This document shows, piece by piece, positions 17,786-27,035 of a DNA stretch of 64,000 nucleotides. The notes beneath the pieces were generated by a model. That model was given only the letters and a program-made list of their open reading frames with translations. It had not been told where the DNA came from and made no database searches. Within the stretch, counting starts at the first letter, position 1. Every line of letters starts with the position of its first letter. A program made the translations under genes and the position numbers. The DNA lies in contig NZ_LNCI01000008.1 in NCBI RefSeq assembly GCF_001509585.1, positions 1 through 64,000 of the forward strand, in the 5' to 3' direction. The stretch is from Tropicimonas marinistellae. Lineage in GTDB: Bacteria > Pseudomonadota > Alphaproteobacteria > Rhodobacterales > Rhodobacteraceae.

Positions 17786-18988
17786 ATGCATACGTGGAAA
17801 TCTGTTCTGACAGCCGTGGTGATACTTGGGCTGCCGGTCGCGATGGGCGGCCAAGGCGTGCTGGATCTGGGCGACCACGGTGCCGCCTATGCCAAAAAGG
17901 GGGAGAACAACGGCAAGGGGGGCGGTAGCGGTAAATCAAGCAAGTCCGAAAAGTCGAAGGGCGGAAAGAGCGAGAAGTCATCCCGCACGAAAGCATCGAA
18001 GTCCGGCAAATCCGGTGGCTCGACCAAGGCAGATCGCACGAAGAGCGGCAAAAACCCCTTCGTTAAAATCCGGAGTGCTCTTTCTGGGAAGCCGACAGCG
18101 ACAGAGCGCCCAGAAAAGAAACTGTCCAAGCGGACAGGGGCCGTAAAAACCGCGTCGGTGCGAAGGAGCGCGCCTGAGAAAACGCTAAAACCCATGAAGC
18201 GACCGGCAATGGCGATGGCAGGCGGGGCGCTCGCGTCGGACCTCAAGAGCCTCAATTCCCTCAGTCGCAACATCAACGGAATGATGAACGGCAAGGACGC
18301 GAAGATGGACCCGTTCCGGGACTTCATCATCGCCAGTGCGGAGAACGAGGTGGCGCAGGAAGAGCTGGAACGCGCAATAGCGGCGCTTGCCATGACGCAG
18401 GCCGACTACGATGAGATCGCGGCCGCATATGAGCTCCCCGAAGATCCGGCAGACGCGCTGAGCGCTCTCGAAGCGCTTGCCGATGCACATATCGCACCCG
18501 AGGAACCGATGCCTCCGGCGGAAACGGACCCCGAATACGATGACCTCTATCCCAAGTGGCTAGAGGCACATTCGGAATGGGAAAGTGAATATGAAACCTG
18601 GAAAGAGGAAAACGCGAAGCTGACGGAGGCCGTCGCCACGGCGAAGCAGCTTCAATCCGACAGTGAAACGTTGACGGCGGCCGAGGAGACGGCGACCCGA
18701 ACGTCGGAAGCGGCCTCGGAGGAGGTCATGCGTCAAGCGATGGTGGATTCCCTGAATTCGACGGGGGCTGGCCCGGTCGCCGACGAGGATCTCACGCAGG
18801 AAATGGAGGATTGGGTCGCAGCGCGGCTTGGTGTCGACGACCATGACGGTTTGATCGACGACTACAGGGCCATTCAAGCGACGACCGACTTGGATGACAC
18901 GAGCGCCGAGGACCCGGAAGTGTTGGACGAAGACGACGCCCTTGAAAAGGAAGAGGACGTTGAGGCGTCGGAAGTCGCTCTGAAATGA
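17786..18988 (+). CDS. Secreted protein of unknown function with Lys/Ser-rich and acidic halves
   Basis: I do not recognise this 400-aa protein. It begins with a probable signal peptide (MHTWKSVLTAVVILGLPVAM, cleavage perhaps near AAYA-KK). Residues about 36-150 are highly basic and low-complexity, with repeated GKS/SEKSK-type units. Residues about 160-400 are mostly helical and strongly acidic, with probable coiled coil (EEELERAIAALA-type stretches) and a Glu/Asp tail. A basic half and an acidic half in one exported protein could allow self-association or binding to polyanions and wall material; this is inference. GGGGAAGGAG precedes the ATG. It has no evident operon partner and is convergent with dnaJ. 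Confidence 0.7.
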   Translation: MHTWKSVLTAVVILGLPVAMGGQGVLDLGDHGAAYAKKGENNGKGGGSGKSSKSEKSKGGKSEKSSRTKASKSGKSGGSTKADRTKSGKNPFVKIRSALSGKPTATERPEKKLSKRTGAVKTASVRRSAPEKTLKPMKRPAMAMAGGALASDLKSLNSLSRNINGMMNGKDAKMDPFRDFIIASAENEVAQEELERAIAALAMTQADYDEIAAAYELPEDPADALSALEALADAHIAPEEPMPPAETDPEYDDLYPKWLEAHSEWESEYETWKEENAKLTEAVATAKQLQSDSETLTAAEETATRTSEAASEEVMRQAMVDSLNSTGAGPVADEDLTQEMEDWVAARLGVDDHDGLIDDYRAIQATTDLDDTSAEDPEVLDEDDALEKEEDVEASEVALK

Positions 18989-19023
18989 AGACGGGCGACC
19001 TTTGAAACTTCGCCGGATTGCGG

Positions 19024-19060
19024 CTTCAGAGGCTTTCGTACCTTCCGTCGGCCTCTGAAG
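19024..19060. terminator. Inverted repeat between convergent genes, possible bidirectional terminator
   Basis: CTTCAGAGGC (19024-19033) pairs perfectly with GCCTCTGAAG (19051-19060) around a 17-base loop. It sits between the stop of the secreted protein and that of dnaJ. There is no clear T-run on either side, so factor-independent termination is uncertain. Confidence 0.45.
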
Positions 19061-19072
19061 GCGCTGGCATCA

Positions 19073-20227
19073 TCAGCTTTTCATCTCGTCCCAGAAGCTC
19101 TTCACCCGCGAGAAGAAGTTGGACGAGCGCGGGTTGTTCTCCGCGCTCAACTCCTCGAACTCGCGCAAGAGCTCCTTCTGGCGGGCTGACAGGTTTACCG
19201 GGGTCTCGACCACCAGTTCAATGAACATATCGCCCAGTCCCGCGCCCCGCAGGGCCGGCATGCCCTTGCCGCGCAGACGCATCTGTTTGCCCGTCTGAGA
19301 CCCGGCGGGCACCTTCACCCGGCTGCGGCCGCCGTCGATGGTGGGCACCTCTATGTCGCCGCCTAGGGCAGCCGAGGTGAAACTCACGGGCACATGGCAG
19401 AAAAGGTGCTGTGCGTCGCGCTTGAACAGGTCGTGTTCGGCCACGTCGATGAAGATGTAGAGATCGCCCGATGGCCCGCCGCGGGTACCGGCATCGCCTT
19501 CGCCGGCAAGGCGAATCCGCGTTCCGGTTTCCACGCCTGCCGGGATATTGACCGAGAGCGAGCGCTCCTTCTCCGTCCGGCCGCTGCCCTTGCAGGTCTG
19601 GCAGGGGTTCTTGATGATCTGACCGAGGCCGTTGCAGGTGGGACAGGTGCGCTCGACGGTGAAAAACCCCTGCTGCGCACGCACCTTGCCCATCCCCGAG
19701 CAGGTCGGGCAGGACACAGGCTCCGCGCCGCCCTCGGCGCCCGTTCCGGAACAAACGGAACAGGCGACCGACGTGGGCACGCTGATCGTTTTCTGGACGC
19801 CGGTATAGGCTTCCTCCAGGGACACCCGAAGGTTGTAGCGAAGGTCGGACCCACGCGCAGCACGCTGGCGCGGGCCGCCGCCGCCCCGCTGGCCACCCAT
19901 GAAATCCCCGAAGAGGTCATCGAAGACGTCGGAAAAGGCCGAGGCGAAATCGCCTTGCTGGTTGAAGCCGCCGCGGGCACCGCCGCCGCCACCCATACCG
20001 CCCTCGAAGGCCGCGTGTCCGAACCGGTCATAGGCCGCCTTCTTCTCGGCATCCTTCAGGACATCGTAGGCCTCGTTCACTTCCTTGAACTGGGCCTCGG
20101 CATTGGGATTGTCGGAATTGCTGTCGGGGTGAAGCTCGCGCGCCTTGCGGCGGTAGGCTTTCTTGATGTCTGCCTCCGAGGCTCCACGCGCAACGCCCAG
20201 CACCTCGTAAAAGTCACGTTTTGCCAT
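19073..20227 (-). CDS. dnaJ: Molecular chaperone DnaJ
   Basis: This 384-aa type I Hsp40 delivers unfolded substrates to DnaK and stimulates its ATPase. The J domain (residues 1-70) has the HPD motif in [10 protein letters not shown] Gly-rich region (about 75-125, [12 protein letters not shown]) follows. The zinc-binding domain has four CxxCxGxG repeats: [24 protein letters not shown] and CQTCKGSG. The substrate-binding C-terminal domains are complete. It lies 73 bases downstream of dnaK with a strong hairpin in the gap. Confidence 0.97.
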   Translation of the reverse strand: MAKRDFYEVLGVARGASEADIKKAYRRKARELHPDSNSDNPNAEAQFKEVNEAYDVLKDAEKKAAYDRFGHAAFEGGMGGGGGARGGFNQQGDFASAFSDVFDDLFGDFMGGQRGGGGPRQRAARGSDLRYNLRVSLEEAYTGVQKTISVPTSVACSVCSGTGAEGGAEPVSCPTCSGMGKVRAQQGFFTVERTCPTCNGLGQIIKNPCQTCKGSGRTEKERSLSVNIPAGVETGTRIRLAGEGDAGTRGGPSGDLYIFIDVAEHDLFKRDAQHLFCHVPVSFTSAALGGDIEVPTIDGGRSRVKVPAGSQTGKQMRLRGKGMPALRGAGLGDMFIELVVETPVNLSARQKELLREFEELSAENNPRSSNFFSRVKSFWDEMKS

Positions 20228-20254
20228 CGGTTATCCTCTTGCCTCCAACACGCG

Positions 20255-20280
20255 AGCCGGCCCGGTTTCCCGGACCGGCT
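20255..20280 (-). other. Intercistronic hairpin between dnaK and dnaJ
   Basis: On the minus strand AGCCGGTCCGG pairs with CCGGGCCGGCT (one G-T wobble), an 11-bp stem closed by a GAAA tetraloop. No T-run follows, so it is more likely an RNA-stability or partial-termination element than a full terminator. It would help give unequal dnaK and dnaJ expression. Confidence 0.6.
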
Positions 20281-20300
20281 CCGTGAGAGGGTTCCGGCGC

Positions 20301-22214
20301 TTAGCGCTTTTCGTCGCCAAGATCCTCGAAGTCGGCATCCACGATGTCTTCGTCGACACCGTGCGGCTCATCCTCGCCCTCGGGCGCGGCCTCGCCAGCC
20401 TTCTCCTGCTCGGCCTTGTAGATCGCCTCGCCGAGTTTCATCGCGGCCTCGGTCAGGTTCTGGATACCGGACTTGATCTTGCCCAGGTCCTCGCCTTCCA
20501 GCGCCTCTTCGAGCGGCCCCATGGCAAGTTCGATTGCCTCGACCGTCGACGGATCGACCTTGTCGGAGTGATCGGCCAGAGACTTCTTGGTCGAGTGCAG
20601 CAGGCTCTCGCCCTGGTTTTTCGCCTCGACCAGTTCCTTCTTCTCCTTGTCCGCTTCGGCGTTCGCCTCGGCGTCCTTGACCATCTGGTCGATCTCGTCG
20701 TCGGAGAGACCGCCGGAGGCCTGGATCGTGATGTTCTGCTCCTTGCCGGTGCCCTTGTCCTTGGCGGAGACCGACACGATGCCGTTGGCGTCGATGTCGA
20801 AGGTCACTTCGATCTGCGGCATGCCGCGCGGTGCCGGCGGGATGTCCTCAAGGTTGAACTGGCCCAGGAGCTTGTTGTCCGCGGCCATCTCGCGCTCGCC
20901 CTGGAACACCCGGATCGTCACCGCGTTCTGGTTGTCCTCGGCGGTGGAGAAGATCTGGCTCTTCTTGGTCGGGATCGTGGTGTTGCGGTCGATCAGGCGG
21001 GTGAACACACCACCCAGAGTCTCGATACCCAGGCTGAGCGGCGTCACGTCGAGAAGGACCACGTCCTTGACGTCACCCTGCAGCACGCCGGCCTGAATCG
21101 CGGCACCAGCGGCGACTACCTCGTCGGGGTTCACGCCCTTGTGCGGCTCCTTGCCGAAGAACTTGGTAACCTCTTCCACGACTTTGGGCATGCGCGTCAT
21201 GCCGCCGACAAGCACGACCTCGTCGATGTCGCCCACCGAGATACCGGCATCCTTGAGCGCGGCCTGGCAGGGCTTGATCGACTTCTTGATCAGGTCGCCC
21301 ACGAGGCTTTCCAGCTTCGCGCGGGTCAGCTTCATCACCATGTGCAGCGGCGTGCCGCCGTTGGGGTCCATCGAGATGAAGGGCTGGTTGATCTCGGTCT
21401 GCTGGCTCGACGAGAGCTCGATCTTGGCCTTCTCGGCAGCTTCCTTCAGACGCTGCAGGGCCATCTTGTCCTTCGACAGATCGACACCGTGCTCTTTCTT
21501 GAACTCGTCGGCGAGGTACTGGACGATCCGCATGTCGAAGTCTTCACCGCCGAGGAACGTGTCGCCGTTGGTGGATTTCACTTCGAAGAGGCCCTCGTCG
21601 ATCTCCAGGATCGTCACGTCGAAGGTGCCGCCGCCGAGGTCATAGACGGCGATCGTCTTGGTCTCTTCCTTGTCGAGACCATAGGCCAACGCAGCCGCGG
21701 TCGGCTCGTTGATGATCCGCAGCACTTCGAGACCGGCGATCTTCCCGGCGTCCTTGGTGGCCTGACGCTGGGCATCGTTGAAATAGGCCGGGACGGTGAT
21801 GACAGCCTGGCTGACGTCCTCACCCAGATACGACTCGGCAGTCTCCTTCATCTTCTGCAGAATGAAGGCCGAGATTTGCGACGGGGAGTACTTCTCGCCA
21901 CGGGCTTCAACCCAGGCGTCGCCATTGCCGCCGTCCACGATGTTGTACGGGACGATCTTCCGGTCCTTGGCGACCGCCGGATCATCCTCGCGGCGACCGA
22001 TCAGGCGCTTGACAGCGAAGATGGTGTTTTCGGGGTTGGTGACGGCCTGCCGTTTTGCGGGCTGACCGACGAGACGTTCGTTTTCGGTGAAGGCGACGAT
22101 CGACGGAGTCGTGCGCGCGCCTTCGGCATTCTCGATCACGCGGGGCTGCGACCCGTCCATGATGGCAACGCAGCTGTTCGTCGTACCGAGGTCGATACCG
22201 ATGACTTTGGCCAT
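20301..22214 (-). CDS. dnaK: Molecular chaperone DnaK (Hsp70)
   Basis: This 637-aa ATP-dependent chaperone shows the family signatures [27 protein letters not shown] and [13 protein letters not shown] in the nucleotide-binding domain (to about residue 385). They are followed by the linker [17 protein letters not shown], the substrate-binding beta domain and a helical lid ending in an acidic tail ([15 protein letters not shown]). Length is standard. GAGAGGTAG precedes the ATG and a heat-shock-type promoter lies at 22320-22349. It is co-oriented with dnaJ and divergent from alkB. Confidence 0.98.
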   Translation of the reverse strand: MAKVIGIDLGTTNSCVAIMDGSQPRVIENAEGARTTPSIVAFTENERLVGQPAKRQAVTNPENTIFAVKRLIGRREDDPAVAKDRKIVPYNIVDGGNGDAWVEARGEKYSPSQISAFILQKMKETAESYLGEDVSQAVITVPAYFNDAQRQATKDAGKIAGLEVLRIINEPTAAALAYGLDKEETKTIAVYDLGGGTFDVTILEIDEGLFEVKSTNGDTFLGGEDFDMRIVQYLADEFKKEHGVDLSKDKMALQRLKEAAEKAKIELSSSQQTEINQPFISMDPNGGTPLHMVMKLTRAKLESLVGDLIKKSIKPCQAALKDAGISVGDIDEVVLVGGMTRMPKVVEEVTKFFGKEPHKGVNPDEVVAAGAAIQAGVLQGDVKDVVLLDVTPLSLGIETLGGVFTRLIDRNTTIPTKKSQIFSTAEDNQNAVTIRVFQGEREMAADNKLLGQFNLEDIPPAPRGMPQIEVTFDIDANGIVSVSAKDKGTGKEQNITIQASGGLSDDEIDQMVKDAEANAEADKEKKELVEAKNQGESLLHSTKKSLADHSDKVDPSTVEAIELAMGPLEEALEGEDLGKIKSGIQNLTEAAMKLGEAIYKAEQEKAGEAAPEGEDEPHGVDEDIVDADFEDLGDEKR

Positions 22215-22319
22215 ATGCTTACTACCTCTCTTGGCGATTTACTGGGGCTCGGGCCCTGTCAGGCTCCCGTGCCCCTATCCCAGTTTGACCGGACACGTGC
22301 CCGGCCGAGCATCCCGGCG

Positions 22320-22349
22320 TATATAGGATTGGATAATTGACCCTGCAAG
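22320..22349 (-). promoter_or_regulatory. RpoH (sigma32)-type heat-shock promoter of dnaK
   Basis: On the minus strand CTTGCA (22349-22344), a 16-base spacer and CCTATATA (22327-22320) fit the alphaproteobacterial RpoH consensus (CTTG, about 17 bases, CYTATNT). It lies about 110 bases before the dnaK start. No CIRCE repeat (HrcA site) was seen here. Confidence 0.75.
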
Positions 22350-22380
22350 CCGCCATGCGCAGCAGGTATGGTGGGAAATC

Positions 22381-23016
22381 ATGAAGAAAGTGCCAGTATC
22401 CTCGCAATCCACGCCCACGCTGACGATTCGCGGCGTCGCACTCTATCAGCGCCTTCTGGATCGTTCGGCACAGACTGCCATGGTAGAGGACTTGCGCCGG
22501 GTCGTCGCCGATGCACCGCTCTTCCGGCCGGAGACGCCACGCGGCCAGGCTATGTCGGTGCGGATGACCTCCACAGGGTCCGTAGGCTGGGTCAGCGACC
22601 GCCGCGGATACCGATATCAGGAAACCCACCCGAAGGGCATGGCCTGGCCACCGATTCCCGAGAGCGTGCTCGCAATTTGGGACGCTGTCGCCGGGACCGA
22701 ACGCCAGGCCGATACCTGCCTGATCAACTACTACGACGGAACCGCCCGCATGGGCATGCACCAGGACCGCGACGAAGCGGATTTCGACCAGCCCGTCGTA
22801 TCGATCTCGCTGGGAGACGACGCGCTCTTCCGCATCGGCAATCTCACCCGTGGCGGAAAGACCGAATCGGTGTGGCTGTCCTCCGGCGACGTCCTGGTCA
22901 TGGGCGGCGAGGCGCGGCTGGTCTACCACGGGATCGACCGGATCCGGGCCGGTTCATCGGATCTGCTGGCCAGCGGTGGGCGGATCAATCTCACACTGCG
23001 GGTTGCCCGCGCGTGA
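22381..23016 (+). CDS. alkB: AlkB-type alkylated-DNA repair dioxygenase
   Basis: This 211-aa Fe(II)/2-oxoglutarate dioxygenase oxidatively removes methyl groups from 1-methyladenine and 3-methylcytosine in DNA. The iron triad is visible: HQD (His127, Asp129) in GMHQDRDE and His183 in VYHGIDRI. The 2-oxoglutarate-binding Arg pattern is in RINLTLR near the C-terminus. NYYDGTARMG and VVSISLGDDALFRIG are typical of the family. It is divergent from dnaK and probably monocistronic. The open frame begins at the ATG used. Confidence 0.93.
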   Translation: MKKVPVSSQSTPTLTIRGVALYQRLLDRSAQTAMVEDLRRVVADAPLFRPETPRGQAMSVRMTSTGSVGWVSDRRGYRYQETHPKGMAWPPIPESVLAIWDAVAGTERQADTCLINYYDGTARMGMHQDRDEADFDQPVVSISLGDDALFRIGNLTRGGKTESVWLSSGDVLVMGGEARLVYHGIDRIRAGSSDLLASGGRINLTLRVARA

Positions 23017-23128
23017 TCCGGGCGCGATTTAATGGGCTGGCTTTCGGGTTGGTCATCGCGGTTCCCTACCCTACGTCGTGGAACGGTGAGAACACCGCCG
23101 GGCGAGACACGAGCGAAAGGACGCAACC

Positions 23129-23668
23129 ATGACAACCATTCTCGGGCTATCGGGGAGCCTGCGGAAGGCATCGTTCAATACCGGTCTGCTGCGGGCCGCT
23201 TCGGATGCAATGCCGGAGGGCACGAAAATGGTGATCGGTACGATCGAGGGCGTCCCCCTTTACAACGGTGACGACGAGGCAGAGTTCGGCACACCTGAGG
23301 CCGTGGAACGCCTGCGCACGCACCTCTCCGCCGCGGACGGATTTTTGCTCAGCACCCCGGAATACAACAACGGCATTCCGGGAGTTTTCAAGAATGCGAT
23401 TGACTGGATGGCCAGCGGAAAGGGCGCGGATGCCTTCGTTGGCAAACCCGTTGCGGTAATGGGCGCGTCGCCGATGACCTACGGAACGGTTCTGGCGCAG
23501 GACGCCTGGTGGCCGGTACTCCGAACGCTCAAGACACGGCCGTGGTTCGAGGGGCGCCTCATGGTCGGACGGGCACGCGACCTCTTCGATTCCAACGGCA
23601 ACCTGACCGATGCCGACATGCGGAAACGGGTGGCCGATTTCGTGCAAGGGTTCGTTGCGAGTTTGTGA
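23129..23668 (+). CDS. NADPH-dependent FMN reductase-type flavoprotein
   Basis: This 179-aa flavodoxin-fold protein binds FMN and probably reduces quinones or chromate-like acceptors with NAD(P)H. The phosphate-binding loop is GLSGSLRKASFNTGLL. STPEYNNGIPGVFKNAIDWM is the family's second signature, forming the flavin and dimer site. Length matches ChrR/YieF-type reductases. AAAGGACG precedes the ATG. The true electron acceptor cannot be read from sequence. Confidence 0.9.
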   Translation: MTTILGLSGSLRKASFNTGLLRAASDAMPEGTKMVIGTIEGVPLYNGDDEAEFGTPEAVERLRTHLSAADGFLLSTPEYNNGIPGVFKNAIDWMASGKGADAFVGKPVAVMGASPMTYGTVLAQDAWWPVLRTLKTRPWFEGRLMVGRARDLFDSNGNLTDADMRKRVADFVQGFVASL

Positions 23669-23692
23669 TGCCTGCGAACGATCACCACCGAT

Positions 23693-24919
23693 TCACGCCA
23701 CCATCGCCTGCAGGCTTTCCTGCATCTCCTCGATTGCGCCGCGTTCTTGATCGCTGCGCGCCTTGAGACTGAGCATATGCAGGAGATCGTCCATGTGCGC
23801 ACGTGCCATCGGATCCTGCGCCGCGTAGGGCAACGCCGCGCCGAACGTGCATGCCAGCAGAGAATCGACGGTCAGACGCTTGCGTCCCATCGGGCCGACC
23901 GAACGGCTGTCCAACCCGCCATCGAAAGTGAGTGCCAGGTCGAGCGCGGCGTACATCCGGTTGAGACAATCGCGTGCCGTGAACGGATCGTTGATGCCAG
24001 GTGAGAGGGCACGTACGGCGATCTCCACGAGTTGATCGGCCAGAAATAGCGGATTCTGATCCTCCGTCCGGCTGTCTCCCACCGCGAAACAGGCCCGGAG
24101 TGCGTCGCAGGCGCGTGAGTCCGGGGGCGTATCCGCCGAACCGGCATGAATATCGAGCACCGCGTCGTTGCGGGACACGAAGTCACCGGGCTGCGCGCGC
24201 AAGCGCACATGCCAGCCGTGCTGCTCACGCAGTGCCTCCACGCGGTCGGCGTCCAGGGTGCGGATGTAGCCCGATTGCCCCAGGCAAAGACGCACAAGGC
24301 ACTCTCCGATCGGCTCCTCTGCGGGCTGCGGACCCGGGGTTGCACGGACCTCTCGCGCGATGGCCGCCTCCAACCGGCGGCTCAGACCTGCCGTGATGTT
24401 GCTGACATTGATCGTCTCGGGCACATGGTGAATGAAATAGATCATCACGACGACCGAGACGAAGGTTAGCAGCATCGCAATCGCGAGCACGAGATGCGGC
24501 ACGAAAACCGGTTCATCGGGCCCTTTGACGATACGAAGCGCCTGAAGGCAGAAGGCGAAGGTGGCGATCAGCAAGCCAAGCGACCACTGGTTTCCGCGGT
24601 CTCGCATGAAATTTGTCACCAGCCGCGGGCCGAAATTGCCGGAGGCAAACGAAACCGCCACCATCGTCAGGGAGAACATCACGCCGGTGACACCGATCAC
24701 CGAGCTTGCCATCAACGAAAGCAAGGCGCGTGCGCCCTCGGCCTGCGTATCGTGGAATACTGCCGGCAAGAACACCGGGCCCGCGTTGGGATAGGCTCGG
24801 TCAAGCCAGCCCGCCGCAAAGACCAAGACTTGCGACGCCACGAGCAGCACCAACGGCAGGAACCAGTAGCTGGCCCGCATATCTCGGAAAAGCGTCAGAA
24901 GCCAGGCACGGGACATCAC
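23693..24919 (-). CDS. DUF2254 family membrane protein
   Basis: This 408-aa protein has four N-terminal hydrophobic segments (about residues 18-40, 65-90, 108-130 and 133-155). They are followed by a long soluble region with the family pattern AGLSRRLEAAIAREV, VEIAVRALSPGINDPFTARDCLNRM and DGGLDSRSVG. These are hallmarks of DUF2254, a widespread uncharacterised inner-membrane family. It is transcribed towards, and ends 24 bases from, the flavin reductase. No functional partner is suggested by the neighbours. Confidence 0.85.
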   Translation of the reverse strand: MMSRAWLLTLFRDMRASYWFLPLVLLVASQVLVFAAGWLDRAYPNAGPVFLPAVFHDTQAEGARALLSLMASSVIGVTGVMFSLTMVAVSFASGNFGPRLVTNFMRDRGNQWSLGLLIATFAFCLQALRIVKGPDEPVFVPHLVLAIAMLLTFVSVVVMIYFIHHVPETINVSNITAGLSRRLEAAIAREVRATPGPQPAEEPIGECLVRLCLGQSGYIRTLDADRVEALREQHGWHVRLRAQPGDFVSRNDAVLDIHAGSADTPPDSRACDALRACFAVGDSRTEDQNPLFLADQLVEIAVRALSPGINDPFTARDCLNRMYAALDLALTFDGGLDSRSVGPMGRKRLTVDSLLACTFGAALPYAAQDPMARAHMDDLLHMLSLKARSDQERGAIEEMQESLQAMVA

Positions 24920-25048
24920 CTCACAGACATCCGTTCTGGCAGTGAATAGGGTTCATGGCGAGGCCTCGTCACGCGAAGGATGCTCGAACTCAACCGCAAG
25001 ACGGCCGGGCACGCAACCGCCCACGGTGCCCGTGGGGAGTGCCACCCA

Positions 25049-25981
25049 TCAGTGCAACAAAACGACAATGGCACCGACCGTGACTGCGCCCGCAAGTGTT
25101 GCGGCCCCCATGGCGGAGGATGCAACGCGCTCCGCACCATGACGGGCCGCAAAGATGGGATAGATCGCCAGCATCGGCACGCAGGCGAAGATCAGGCCGC
25201 CGATCGCGAGGTCGGTCGGCACGCCCGGAAGAACAAGAAGAGTTCCGAAAACCGCCGCCGGGTGAATCAGCAGCTTGGCAATCACAACCGTCAGAACCGG
25301 CCCGCCAACCTCGGTGACACGGGAGAGCGCCATATTCCCGCCGACCACAAAAAGCGCCAGAACCGGAGCGGCGGCAACGATCAATCCGCGCGTTTTCTCG
25401 AACGGCGCCGGCAGACCCAGCCCGCTGGCCGCGCACAGCAGACCCACCGCAAGCCCGATCAGCACGGGGCTTCGGACCATGCGTCGCAACGTGTCGCCAA
25501 CCGCCTCGCGGAAGCTCATCGGGTGGGTTTGCGCAACAACATCGGCCATGGTGGCTGCAAGCGGAATGGTCAGGACATTCTCCGTCATGACGACCCATGC
25601 AACGAGCATGTCCACACGGTCCGGAATGAGGATGAGCGCAATAGGCAAGCCAAGGAAAAGACTGTTGGAATTTCCCATCCCCAGCGCGATGACCCAGGAC
25701 CGTCCCGGGCCGAACCCAAAGAAACGCCGCATCGCGAGCGCGCCCAGGAAAATGACCGCGAAGGACGCGAGACCGTATCCGGCAATGAACTGCCAGTTGA
25801 AGTCTTTCGGACTGCCAACCCTCGAGACCGCGGAAGCCACGAGAACCGGGATACAGATATAAAGCGTGAAACGGCTGATGTGCGGCAGCGCATCCGCCGA
25901 AAAAAGGCGGCTGCGGATAGAGAGGTAACCGAGCAGGATCAGAAGGTAGATCGGCAACAGCGATGCAAGTGGTGCGAACAC
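25049..25981 (-). CDS. AEC (auxin efflux carrier) family permease
   Basis: This 310-aa membrane protein has about ten hydrophobic segments in two inverted halves, as in AEC/BART-superfamily transporters. Typical features are LLILLGYLSIRSRLF at the start, FTLYICIPVLVASAV, GMGNSNSLFLGLPIALIL in the middle and the Gly-rich C-terminal helices. Members export or import small organic acids such as malate or malonate; the substrate here is not predictable. The gene stands alone, in the same direction as the DUF2254 gene. Confidence 0.88.
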   Translation of the reverse strand: MFAPLASLLPIYLLILLGYLSIRSRLFSADALPHISRFTLYICIPVLVASAVSRVGSPKDFNWQFIAGYGLASFAVIFLGALAMRRFFGFGPGRSWVIALGMGNSNSLFLGLPIALILIPDRVDMLVAWVVMTENVLTIPLAATMADVVAQTHPMSFREAVGDTLRRMVRSPVLIGLAVGLLCAASGLGLPAPFEKTRGLIVAAAPVLALFVVGGNMALSRVTEVGGPVLTVVIAKLLIHPAAVFGTLLVLPGVPTDLAIGGLIFACVPMLAIYPIFAARHGAERVASSAMGAATLAGAVTVGAIVVLLH

Positions 25982-26079
25982 GGGATTTCCTTTGGGGAGA
26001 AGGCACGCCCATTTGACCCCTCAGCCCGACAGACGCAAGGGTGGCCCCCACTAGCGCAGGTCAGGGCACCGACCTGCGC

Positions 26080-26901
26080 CTATCGCTTGGCCTGCCAACT
26101 CAACGATGCGTTCTTTCGGGTATAAAACTCCCCCAGCAGGCCGATGAAAATCAGCCCGACACTGACACCAATCGGGTAGAGGATGCTTGAGTAATGCGGA
26201 TTGTAGTTGAGGAAGATGAACCCGCGACACTGATCGATCGTGTGAAAGAGCGGATTCCAGGCGAAGAAGCTCAGCATGTAGCTCGACATCTGGTTGGCCA
26301 CGAACATCTTTCCTGAAGCGATCATGTTGGCGCGGGAGTAAACGTTGGTCAGTACCTTGACGAAGCCGGGAAACCAGGGCTTGACCGATAGGAAGATCAG
26401 GCCGATCGCGACACCGGAGAACCATGACAAAAGAACCATGCCAATAGCGCCGGCCGGCTGGTGGATATGCACCGGGTTGAACGCGACGTGGTAGATCGTC
26501 AGCACGACGATCATCGACAGAATCTGGATGTAGAGCGAGGCCAGCGCCGCGGCGGCAATCGCGACAGCGGTGTTCATTGGCGCATGTTTCATCATCGGAG
26601 AGGCCGGCCCCTCCGACCCCACCACGGCGCCCATGGCCTTGGTGTGGGTCATGAACAGGAAAATCCCCGACATGATGTAGAGCATGAAATCGCCCCGGAT
26701 GGCCGCCCCACGCCAACCGATCAGCTCGTACATGAGGTAGAAGGTGAGCACGAATATCACCGTCTGCATCATGTTCATCATCAGCCCGACCAGCGCGTTC
26801 CCGTGGTCCTTGCGCAATTCTCGCACGGTCGCGTGATACACGAGCTCCGCCAGCCGAGTGGCTGAACCGATGGGCGATGTGGCAGTCGTGGCTCGGAACA
26901 T
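26080..26901 (-). CDS. ABC-2 type polysaccharide export permease (KpsM-like)
   Basis: This 273-aa inner-membrane permease has six hydrophobic segments and the pattern SGIFLFMTHTKAMGAVVG, MMKHAPMN and NYNPHYS seen in KpsM-like capsule exporters. With an ATPase partner it would export a lipid-linked capsular or exopolysaccharide chain. The ATPase (KpsT) is not in the window. The ATG at 26901 is chosen because related proteins begin MFR; a GTG at 26949 would add 16 residues. It is divergent from cysQ, kdsB and the glycosyltransferase genes, which supports a role in glycan export. Confidence 0.82.
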   Translation of the reverse strand: MFRATTATSPIGSATRLAELVYHATVRELRKDHGNALVGLMMNMMQTVIFVLTFYLMYELIGWRGAAIRGDFMLYIMSGIFLFMTHTKAMGAVVGSEGPASPMMKHAPMNTAVAIAAAALASLYIQILSMIVVLTIYHVAFNPVHIHQPAGAIGMVLLSWFSGVAIGLIFLSVKPWFPGFVKVLTNVYSRANMIASGKMFVANQMSSYMLSFFAWNPLFHTIDQCRGFIFLNYNPHYSSILYPIGVSVGLIFIGLLGEFYTRKNASLSWQAKR

Positions 26902-27035
26902 GTGGGGTGAATTGCCGCTGTTTCGCCGGGGTTCGGGACTTTCTCGCACGGAAATCTTGCCGTTCCCTTGAACCGTGACGATAAGGGGCGCGATCAGTCA
27001 TTGCAAAGAATTCGCCTGCTTCAAGGAGACCGAGT

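Noticed and set aside
20283-22340. Long plus-strand open frame antisense to dnaK
   Set aside because: It mirrors dnaK codon structure in GC-rich DNA, has no family motifs and no Shine-Dalgarno; dnaK is certain.
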